DNA of 5,304 nt from Clostridia bacterium (GTDB taxonomy: Bacteria; Bacillota; Clostridia; Christensenellales; Aristaeellaceae). A program made the position numbers and the translations under genes. Positions 1-5,304 of this stretch are shown piece after piece. The notes below the pieces were generated by a model. That model did no database searches, had not been told where the DNA came from, and worked only from the letters and a program-made list of their open reading frames with translations. Position 1 is the first letter of the stretch. Every line of letters begins with the position of its first letter. The stretch is taken from contig JAKSPZ010000094.1 of the NCBI GenBank assembly GCA_024404395.1, positions 1 through 5,304 on the forward strand. Direction: 5' to 3'.

Positions 1-1172
1 AACCATCCGTTTCTGGGCAGCGAAGTGTCGGGGATGTACAGTGCGCCGAGGAAGGGCAGCTGCCAGGTGCCGCCGCAGTAATGACCGGAAAGGATCAATT
101 CGGGCTTGTTGACATAGTTGCCGTTCTTCACGACATGGGATGCAGAAGCGAGGATGAAAGCCTCGGACAGCGGCTGATGGGAAAGCACAAGGCTGAAATC
201 GTCCTCGCTCATGCTCAATACGGCGGTTCTGAAGCGCTTGGCAAGGCGATAACGGTAGGTGGTGATGGGGAGAGAATTGTAGTCGGATGCCAGACCGGAG
301 ACGACACCGTCCTCTTCCTGTTCCGTCTGGTCTTCCCAGAGATCCATGAGGGAGGAGGCTTCGTAATTCAACAGGTTCGAAGGGGTGATCCAGATATTGG
401 TGTCGCCGACCTTCATCTGTACCGGGGAATCCACGTAAGTTGCGCCGCGCTCGATGGCACCCAGGATCCAGTCCTCGAGGACCATGTAGGAGAGGACATC
501 GGTATCGGTGCGGGGAACGTCCACATAGGGACCGGGATCGTTATCGCCGCAGATGAAATAGATGGGTTTGGAGGATGGGATGGCGTCGATCAGCTCGTAG
601 AAGGGCTGAGGATCGCCGGTCGAGGCCACCATGTCGCCGAGGAAGAAAACAGCTTTATAGGAAGCTTTGTTGAGGGTTCGCAGCAGTGAAGTCTGTTCGT
701 CACCGAAGCGGCGTCCGTTCAGGTCGGAGATGACCAGAATGCTGTAATCCTGCAGGTCTCTGGGCAGACCGACGATGGTGATCTTCTGCTTGTCCAGACT
801 GACGCCCGAATTATAGGCGAACATGGAGAAGAACAGGACGAGGATGACGACGGCAATGACCAGCGCACGGGGACGGATATCCCGACCGAACATGCGGACG
901 GAAGTGATCTTGTAGTTCTTCTCGTCGTAGGTGATGCCGAAGGGCTTGAGGTAGGAGCGGCGTTTACGCTTCTTCTTGGGTTTATCTGAAGACAACAAAG
1001 AGACCGTCTTTTTTGAAGCGGTCTTTTTCTTGGCGGATGCTTTCTTTTTCTTCTTTTTCCGACGTGGAGCGTCCGATTCGTCGCCGTATAGGTCTGTGTC
1101 CTCACGGAAGACTTCTTCTTCGGTAGGCGTCGGTACGGGGGTGATATTGTCTTTTTCCTTTGGATCTCCCAT
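1..1172 (-). CDS. Membrane-anchored metallophosphoesterase-like protein (YkuE/YaeI type), 3' end outside window, altered active site
   Basis: The frame is open from the ATG at 1172 to the left edge (390 residues seen, no stop). An AGGAG at 1179-1183, 6 nt upstream, supports the start. Residues 1-35 are acidic and residues 38-73 are very rich in Lys/Arg. One hydrophobic segment at about 102-120 follows, so by the positive-inside rule the tail is cytoplasmic and the enzyme domain is outside. From about residue 130 the calcineurin-like metallophosphoesterase blocks appear in order: SDLNG (149-153), LGDMV (178-182), CGDND (208-212), SHQP (331-334) and SGHYCGG (362-368), then LPFLGALYIPD, which resembles the YkuE/YaeI block after GHTHGG. 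Several family residues differ: DxH is DxN, GNHD is GDND, and GHxH is GHYC. The fold assignment is fairly sure. Catalysis and substrate are unknown; relatives cleave phosphodiesters or phospholipid headgroups such as UDP-diacylglucosamine. The gene has its own promoter downstream of murI. Confidence 0.85.
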   Translation of the reverse strand, partial: MGDPKEKDNITPVPTPTEEEVFREDTDLYGDESDAPRRKKKKKKASAKKKTASKKTVSLLSSDKPKKKRKRRSYLKPFGITYDEKNYKITSVRMFGRDIRPRALVIAVVILVLFFSMFAYNSGVSLDKQKITIVGLPRDLQDYSILVISDLNGRRFGDEQTSLLRTLNKASYKAVFFLGDMVASTGDPQPFYELIDAIPSSKPIYFICGDNDPGPYVDVPRTDTDVLSYMVLEDWILGAIERGATYVDSPVQMKVGDTNIWITPSNLLNYEASSLMDLWEDQTEQEEDGVVSGLASDYNSLPITTYRYRLAKRFRTAVLSMSEDDFSLVLSHQPLSEAFILASASHVVKNGNYVNKPELILSGHYCGGTWQLPFLGALYIPDTSLPRNGW

Positions 1173-1209
1173 ACAGATCTCCTGAGATATTTGTGGTTCG
1201 TGTGTTGCC

Positions 1210-1238
1210 ATTATAGACAACGCGATTCATATGTACAA
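1210..1238 (-). promoter_or_regulatory. Sigma-A-type promoter of the metallophosphoesterase gene
   Basis: Read on the minus strand, TTGTAC (1238-1233) is followed by a 17-nt spacer and a perfect TATAAT (1215-1210). The -35 matches the consensus TTGACA only in its first three bases, but the -10 and the spacing are ideal. Transcription would start near 1203, giving a 5' leader of about 30 nt that contains the AGGAG at 1183-1179. The promoter sits in the only sizeable gap of the window, directly before the 1172 start, which supports independent expression of that gene. No clear operator palindrome is visible around it. Confidence 0.8.
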
Positions 1239-1289
1239 GGGATAAGCGGTGAAATTCAGGCGAAAAGAGTGTGGCGCAACTGTGAACAA

Positions 1290-2048
1290 TTATCGGTCCA
1301 GCACCTTCATGAGCCGCTGCATGCGCAGGATGTCGTTCTCATCGCCCGAGGTGGCGTATTCGATGCTGCCGCCCGAGGTGCGCTTCAGAAGATCATTCAT
1401 TTCAAGCATGCGCTTCAGTTGACGGACGGTACCGAAGCGACCGTCGTGGATGACGGCCTCGGGGAAGACCTTCCGTATGGACGACTGCAGGAAGGGGAAA
1501 TGGGTGCAGCCCAATACAACGGACTCGATGGGGCGCGTGGTATACGGTGCGAGGACCTGACGTACATGTGCGTCGGCTTCGGCAGTGCCCGCCTTGCCTG
1601 TTTCCACCAGCTCTACGAAACCCTCGCCGACAACGGTGAGCGCGTTCTCGCCGTAGGTGCTTTTGAGCCGCTCAATCTTGGGCAGGGATGGGGTAGCCTT
1701 GGTGGCAAGGACCAGGATCTCGCCGTCCCGACGGTTTTCCTGCGCGGGCTTCAATGCGGGTTCCATGCCGATGATGGGCATGGAGAGCTCGCTGCGGATG
1801 ATCTCGGCAAAAGCGGAAGTGGCGGTGTTGCAGGCGATCACGATGGCCTTCACATCCCGCGCCAACAGGTAGTTGACGGCATTTCGGGATAGACGGCGGA
1901 TCTCCTCAAGGGGCTTGGGGCCGTAAGGCGCGTTGCCGTTGTCGCCGTAGTATAAAAAATCCTCGTCGGGCAGCAGTTCCCGTGCTGCGTGGAGCACGCT
2001 GATGCCGCCCAGACCGGAATCGAAGAAACCGATTTTACGATTTGACAT
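1290..2048 (-). CDS. murI: Glutamate racemase
   Basis: Converts L-glutamate to D-glutamate in the cytoplasm, without PLP, for the second residue of the peptidoglycan stem peptide. The 252 residues are slightly shorter than E. coli MurI (285) or B. subtilis RacE (272). Family motifs are in order: FDSGLGG (9-15, Asp10 and Ser11), YGDNGNAPYG (34-43), ACNTATS with catalytic Cys73 (72-78), VELVE (145-149) and LGCTHFPFL with catalytic Cys181 (179-187). Both cysteines of the two-base mechanism are present, so the enzyme should be active. Two blocks differ from the common proteobacterial/bacillar form: GDTAR-PYG is GDNGNAPYG, and the IDSA-like block is HDGRFGT (201-207). I take this as a clostridial subfamily trait. 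The ATG at 2048 has a GGAGG (2056-2060) 7 nt upstream, inside the end of the preceding gene, whose stop is 2 nt away, so translation is probably coupled. Confidence 0.95.
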   Translation of the reverse strand: MSNRKIGFFDSGLGGISVLHAARELLPDEDFLYYGDNGNAPYGPKPLEEIRRLSRNAVNYLLARDVKAIVIACNTATSAFAEIIRSELSMPIIGMEPALKPAQENRRDGEILVLATKATPSLPKIERLKSTYGENALTVVGEGFVELVETGKAGTAEADAHVRQVLAPYTTRPIESVVLGCTHFPFLQSSIRKVFPEAVIHDGRFGTVRQLKRMLEMNDLLKRTSGGSIEYATSGDENDILRMQRLMKVLDR

Positions 2049-2050
2049 GT

Positions 2051-2761
2051 TCAGACCTCCGCCAGATCGCGGATGACCGCGCTTGCCAGGACCAGACCCG
2101 CGGCGGACGGACAGAAAGCGTTGCTGCCGGGCGTGGCGCGCTTGCCGGGGGCGGCGGTGTCACCGAAAAGAGGCGTTCTGGGCGGTTCGTCGGACCAGAC
2201 GACCTTCAATGCTTTGACGCCGCGCTTTTTCAGCTGCGTACGCATCACGCGGGCGAGGGGGCAGACACTGGTCTTGTAGATGTCGCCGACGCGGAAAGCG
2301 GTGGGGTCCAGTTTATTGCCTGCGCCCATGGCGCTGATGATCGGAACGTTCAATGCCTGTGCACGAACGGCCAGATCGATCTTCGCGGCAACAGTGTCGA
2401 TGCAGTCGATGATGTAGTCGTAGGAAGCGAGATCGAACTCGGAAGCGTTCTCGGGAAGATAAAAAGCCTGCACGGCATCGACAACGATGTCGGGATCGAT
2501 ATCCGCGATGCGGCGCTTCATGCATTCCACCTTGGGCATGCCGATGGTGGATCGCAGGGCGACGATCTGGCGGTTCAGGTTGCTCTCGGAGACCACGTCG
2601 TTATCCACGAGGGTCATATGCCCGACGCCGCTGCGCGCCAAGGCTTCGGCAACATAACCGCCCACGCCGCCCACGCCGAAGATGATCACGCGGGCGGCGG
2701 CGAGCTTATCGATGGCGGGCTCGCCCATGAGCATGGCGGTCCGCTTCAGGCTTTCTTTCAT
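2051..2761 (-). CDS. tcdA: tRNA threonylcarbamoyladenosine dehydratase (TcdA/YgdL-type E1-like protein)
   Basis: Member of the ThiF/MoeB/E1 fold. TcdA (CsdL/YgdL) adenylates and cyclises t6A at position 37 of ANN-decoding tRNAs to ct6A, using ATP. In the 236 residues I see the nucleotide-binding GVGGVGGYVAEALARSG (29-45), the LVDNDVV acidic block (51-57) with SNLNRQ (60-65) carrying the conserved Arg, the IDCIDTVAAK stretch (118-127), and the block SAMGAGNKLDP (143-153) followed by CPLARV and VWSDEPP, which is characteristic of TcdA rather than ThiF or MoeB. The C-terminus has PGSNAFCPSAAGL (211-223), like the PGSVSFVP..AGL of relatives. E. coli TcdA is longer at 268 residues. The start ATG overlaps the TGA of the exonuclease gene (TGATG) and has an AAGGA at 2774-2770. 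The symbol here does not mean Clostridioides difficile toxin A. Confidence 0.9.
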   Translation of the reverse strand: MKESLKRTAMLMGEPAIDKLAAARVIIFGVGGVGGYVAEALARSGVGHMTLVDNDVVSESNLNRQIVALRSTIGMPKVECMKRRIADIDPDIVVDAVQAFYLPENASEFDLASYDYIIDCIDTVAAKIDLAVRAQALNVPIISAMGAGNKLDPTAFRVGDIYKTSVCPLARVMRTQLKKRGVKALKVVWSDEPPRTPLFGDTAAPGKRATPGSNAFCPSAAGLVLASAVIRDLAEV

Positions 2762-3363
2762 CAGATCTTTCCTTCACCCACCAGCATGCAGAGATAGGCG
2801 GCTGCGGCGTCGTAGCGCGCATCATGGGGATGATCGCCGCCGCCGAACCACTTGTCACAATACTTGGAGATGATCTCCTGAGTGAGACCGAAGTGATCGG
2901 AGAGCTCCGTCAGCTTCGGGGGCTTCAATACATTGGGATTCTGCTTGAGGGGGATATTTGCTTCTTTGGTGTAATGCTTCAGTGTACAGAAGATGGGGAT
3001 CGCCGGGAAGTCGATGCCGAGACGGGCGAACTCCGAACGGAGATACTTCATGTCGCCGCCCACGTCATGACCGATGACCAGCTTGCAGTCCTTGAAATCG
3101 TTGTAGACTTCGTCGGCGCGGTGAGCGAACACTTCACCGTTGGAGAGCGTTTTCAGCTGATAAACGCCCAGACCGTGTACCTTCTTGGCGTGACGGTTGA
3201 TGGCTTTGGCGGCGAAATACATGTTCTTGCCGCGCACTTTCTTGCCTTCGATGATGATGTAAGAAAGTTGAATGATGCGGCTGGGATGCATGCCGTCCAG
3301 TTCAACGTCCACCGAGATCCATTTGTCGGGTTTCTTTATGTGAAACAGTTTTTTCCAGTCCAT
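2761..3363 (-). CDS. Stand-alone DEDDh-family 3'-5' exonuclease domain protein (DnaQ/PolC-epsilon-like)
   Basis: The 200 residues are essentially one exonuclease domain. The complete DEDDh active site can be read: Asp19 and Glu21 in SVDVELDG, His99 and Asp104 in HDVGGDMKYL, and His180 and Asp185 in HDARYDAAAA, with the usual VHGL (62-65) and a CTLKHY-type stretch (126-131) between. All metal ligands and the general-base histidine are present, so it should be an active two-metal nuclease removing 3' nucleotides from DNA or RNA. No polymerase, helicase or BRCT domain is attached, so substrate and process are not set. Candidates are DNA repair or proofreading, or small-RNA or tRNA end trimming. 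The N-terminus and middle are Lys-rich, which fits nucleic-acid binding. The start at 3363 has an AGGAG (3371-3375) 7 nt upstream. It lies 3 nt after the C-S lyase stop and overlaps the tcdA start by 1 nt. Confidence 0.88.
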   Translation of the reverse strand: MDWKKLFHIKKPDKWISVDVELDGMHPSRIIQLSYIIIEGKKVRGKNMYFAAKAINRHAKKVHGLGVYQLKTLSNGEVFAHRADEVYNDFKDCKLVIGHDVGGDMKYLRSEFARLGIDFPAIPIFCTLKHYTKEANIPLKQNPNVLKPPKLTELSDHFGLTQEIISKYCDKWFGGGDHPHDARYDAAAAYLCMLVGEGKI

Positions 3364-3366
3364 GGA

Positions 3367-4545
3367 TCAGCTCCTGCGGAAGACGGCGATGATGGCTTCG
3401 GTGACTGTCTTGATGATGCAGCGCGGTGCAGCGAGGTTGAAACGGAAGTGTCTGCTGCCGCCTTCGCCGAAATCCAGACCGCAGTTGAGGGCAACATGAG
3501 CCTCGTCGAGCAGCTTGCGCTTGATCGTTTCATGATCGGGACCGAAAGCGGAGAAGTCAAGCCACATGAGGTAGGTGCCTTCCTGAGGACGGACCTTGAC
3601 TTCGGGCAGCGCTTTCCCGAGTGCTTCGACCACGTAATCGCGGTTCTCGGCAACATATTCGCAGACGGCATCCATCCACTCATCACCGTGGGTGTAAGCG
3701 GCGACGGTGGCGACGGAACCGAAGATGTTGGCCATATCGGCATGGGAATACACGAACATGGCGTTGACCTTCTCGCGCTTTGCCTGATCGGGGATGATGC
3801 AGGCGGAGTGACGCAGTCCCGCGATGTTGAAGGACTTGGTAGCAGAGGTCAACATGATGTGACCCTCGGCATTGTCCAGGGAGAGCAGGCGGACGGTTTT
3901 GCGTCCGTCGAAGCTGAAGTCGGCGTGGATCTCGTCGCTGACGACGGTGACGCCGTAGCGGTTGGCGAGGTCGACGACGGCCTGAAGCTCTTCGCGGGTC
4001 CACAGGCGTCCGAGGGGATTGTGGGGATTGCAGATCAGGATCAGCTTTGCGCCGTCTTTGAAGCAGTTCTCCAGTCCCGCGAGATCCATCTTCCAGCCGT
4101 CTTCGGTCTCGATGAGCGGATTGGCGACCAGTTCGCGATCGGAGGTCTGGACCGCTTTGTAGAAGGGCCCATAGACAGGGGTCTGGATGACGACCTTGTC
4201 GCCCACTTCGGTGAGTGCACGGACGCAGAAGTAGAGGCTGTCGACCACACCGGGGCTGTAAAGGAACCACTCGGGCTTGGTCTCAAGATTGTGGCGGCGC
4301 TTCAGCCAGCCCATCTCTGCTTCGACTTCGGCGGTGCGATTATCGGTATAACCGTAGATGGGATGCAGTGCGCGTTCCTTGACGGCTTCCACAACGGCGG
4401 GGGCGGTGGGGAAATCCATATCCGCGACCCATGCGGGGATCAGGTCCTTGCTGTTGTAGATCGCGTCTACTTTATCCCACTTGATGCAGGCGGTATTTCT
4501 GCGTTCGACGGGGGTGTCGAGATAGTTTCTGAGGAAATCGTTCAT
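3367..4545 (-). CDS. patB: MalY/PatB family PLP-dependent C-S beta-lyase (cystathionine beta-lyase-like aminotransferase)
   Basis: Fold-type I PLP enzyme of the MalY/PatB group, which splits C-S bonds of cystathionine, cysteine and related compounds to pyruvate, ammonia and a thiol or sulfide. The 392 residues match the family (B. subtilis PatB 387, E. coli MalY 390). Visible features are IPAWVADMDFPTAP (36-49), IYGYT (63-67), SPGVV (97-101), PVYGPF with the PLP-stacking Tyr125, NPHNPLGR (173-180), SDEIHADF with Asp204 for the pyridine nitrogen, SATKSFNIAG with Schiff-base Lys237, and FRFNLA with the carboxylate-binding Arg368. GLDFGEGG (356-363) is also typical. The ATG at 4545 has a GGAGG (4553-4557) 7 nt upstream. 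The start is 15 nt after the cysS stop and the gene ends 3 nt before the exonuclease start, so it is in the operon. Whether it acts on cystathionine (methionine synthesis) or cysteine (sulfide release) cannot be told from sequence. The symbol is by family. Confidence 0.9.
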   Translation of the reverse strand: MNDFLRNYLDTPVERRNTACIKWDKVDAIYNSKDLIPAWVADMDFPTAPAVVEAVKERALHPIYGYTDNRTAEVEAEMGWLKRRHNLETKPEWFLYSPGVVDSLYFCVRALTEVGDKVVIQTPVYGPFYKAVQTSDRELVANPLIETEDGWKMDLAGLENCFKDGAKLILICNPHNPLGRLWTREELQAVVDLANRYGVTVVSDEIHADFSFDGRKTVRLLSLDNAEGHIMLTSATKSFNIAGLRHSACIIPDQAKREKVNAMFVYSHADMANIFGSVATVAAYTHGDEWMDAVCEYVAENRDYVVEALGKALPEVKVRPQEGTYLMWLDFSAFGPDHETIKRKLLDEAHVALNCGLDFGEGGSRHFRFNLAAPRCIIKTVTEAIIAVFRRS

Positions 4546-4560
4546 GGAAAAGCCTCCGTA

Positions 4561-5304
4561 TTATGCCTTCTTGACTTTGGGACCCTTGGGGGTGTCTTCG
4601 ATGACATAGCCCATCTTGGCGACTTCGTCGCGGATGCGGTCGGCTTCGGCGAAGTTCTTGGCTTTCTTGGCGGCAACGCGAGCTTCCACCAGCTGCTTGA
4701 TCTCTTCGGGGGTGGTGTCCGCTTCCTTCAGCAGCAGACCGAGGATGTCGTGTGCCATGACGTTGAGCGTGGCAAGACCCTTTTCGATGACGGCGCGGCA
4801 GGGCGCGTTGGCATCGGCCAGAACGGTGTTCATGTCGCGGACGTACTCGAACAGGACGCCGATGGCTTCGGAAGTATTCAGATCGTCGCACATGGCTTCG
4901 TCGAAACGGTTCATGGTCTCGTCGGCACGGGCGGCAAAGGCGGCTTCGGCTTCGTTCATGTCGCGGTCGGCGGCGTGATCCAGCGCGAAAGCGGCGTTGT
5001 CACGGGCGGTATAGAGGCGGTCAAGGGCATTCTTGGCCTGAATGATCAGATCGCGGCTGAAGTTGATGGGGCTGCGATAGTGGGCGGACAGCATGAACAT
5101 GCGGACCACTTCGGGCTCGAACTCCTTGGCGATATCGCGGACGGTGAAGAAGTTGCCCGCAGACTTGGACATCTTCTTGTTGTCAACGTTGATGTGACCG
5201 TTGTGCATCCAGTAGTTGGCGAAAGGCTTGCCGGTGGCGCCTTCGGACTGAGCGATCTCGTTCTCGTGATGGGGGAAGATCAGGTCGACGCCTCCGCAGT
5301 GGAT
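4561..5304 (-). CDS. cysS: Cysteinyl-tRNA synthetase, C-terminal half (start outside window)
   Basis: Class I aminoacyl-tRNA synthetase that activates cysteine with ATP and loads it on tRNA-Cys. The frame is open to the right edge. The first visible residues are IHCGGVDLIFPHHENEIAQS, the CysRS core; the first His of PHHENE and its last Glu (visible residues 12 and 16) correspond to two of the four zinc ligands that select cysteine. WMHNG follows, then the KMSKS loop (44-48) and SAGNFFTVRDI, the helical DALR-type region (YRSPINFS...LDRLYTA) and the small C-terminal domain ending in AEADRIRDEVAKMGYVIEDT. The 247 residues end normally with TAA. The ATG at 5208 (MHNGH) is internal and not a start, because conserved CysRS sequence continues upstream of it. 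The HIGH motif and first zinc Cys lie outside. It is the first gene seen of the operon, and the C-S lyase follows after 15 nt. Confidence 0.97.
   Translation of the reverse strand: MHCGGVDLIFPHHENEIAQSEGATGKPFANYWMHNGHINVDNKKMSKSAGNFFTVRDIAKEFEPEVVRMFMLSAHYRSPINFSRDLIIQAKNALDRLYTARDNAAFALDHAADRDMNEAEAAFAARADETMNRFDEAMCDDLNTSEAIGVLFEYVRDMNTVLADANAPCRAVIEKGLATLNVMAHDILGLLLKEADTTPEEIKQLVEARVAAKKAKNFAEADRIRDEVAKMGYVIEDTPKGPKVKKA

Noticed and set aside
81..689. 202-codon plus-strand open frame opposite the metallophosphoesterase
   Set aside because: It is the mirror of the coding frame on the minus strand. I saw no convincing promoter for it and no recognisable domain, while the minus frame carries the ordered metallophosphoesterase motifs.
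719..1105. 128-codon minus-strand frame rich in Arg, Pro and Ser
   Set aside because: It is an out-of-frame reading of the metallophosphoesterase gene. The overlapping frame from 1172 has the RBS, promoter, membrane helix and enzyme motifs.
1239..1289. Possible hairpin after murI involving TTCA/TGAA and short GC repeats
   Set aside because: The stem is only about four pairs, the loop is very long and there is no following T run, so it is not a credible terminator.
1191..1892. 233-codon plus-strand open frame opposite murI
   Set aside because: It overlaps a certain glutamate racemase gene almost entirely, and its product resembles no domain I know. It also starts in the promoter region of the minus-strand gene.
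2042..2797. 251-codon plus-strand open frame covering all of tcdA in antisense
   Set aside because: The minus strand encodes a full TcdA with its motifs. The plus-strand translation shows no recognisable domain and is explained by GC-rich codon bias leaving few stops on the opposite strand.
3683..4270. 195-codon Arg-rich minus-strand frame within the C-S lyase gene
   Set aside because: It is a shifted-frame shadow of the PatB/MalY coding sequence, with biased composition and no motif.
4561..5208. ATG at 5208 as the start of a separate 215-residue protein
   Set aside because: The same frame continues upstream to the window edge with conserved CysRS sequence (PHHENE, FANYW), so this Met is internal to cysS.

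Overview
The window is a compact stretch of bacterial chromosome in which every convincing gene reads on the minus strand, so transcription runs from high to low coordinates. The sequence is GC-rich by eye (not counted). It has strong AGGAG/GGAGG ribosome binding sites 6-7 bases before most starts and a promoter with a perfect TATAAT. Together with the protein flavour (clostridial-type CysRS, MurI and TcdA), this suggests a moderately high-GC member of the Bacillota, class Clostridia, perhaps Oscillospiraceae-like. That placement is an inference, since no marker gene fixes it.

Region 5304-1290 holds five tightly packed genes that look like one operon. They are the C-terminal half of cysteinyl-tRNA synthetase (cysS, start outside the window), a MalY/PatB-type PLP-dependent C-S lyase, a stand-alone DEDDh 3'-5' exonuclease, a TcdA/YgdL-type E1-like enzyme that cyclises t6A in tRNA, and glutamate racemase (murI). 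The gaps between them are 15 nt, 3 nt, a 1-nt TGATG overlap and 2 nt. Most ribosome binding sites lie in the end of the upstream gene, so translational coupling is likely. Two genes concern tRNA (charging with Cys, and t6A modification), one concerns cysteine/cystathionine sulfur, and one supplies D-glutamate for peptidoglycan.

Region 1289-1173 is the only real intergenic space (117 nt). It carries a convincing sigma-A-type promoter (TTGTAC, 17 nt, TATAAT) for the last gene. I see no intrinsic terminator for the upstream operon there.

Region 1172-1 is an open reading frame that runs off the left edge (390 residues visible). It encodes a membrane-anchored, calcineurin-like metallophosphoesterase of the YkuE/YaeI type. 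It has an unusual acidic-then-lysine-rich cytoplasmic N-terminus and several substitutions at canonical metal-binding or catalytic positions. This is the most unusual gene in the window. I saw no mobile element, CRISPR array, tRNA, rRNA or riboswitch. The window is mostly ordinary housekeeping sequence, and I do not see strong evidence for a wholly new system.
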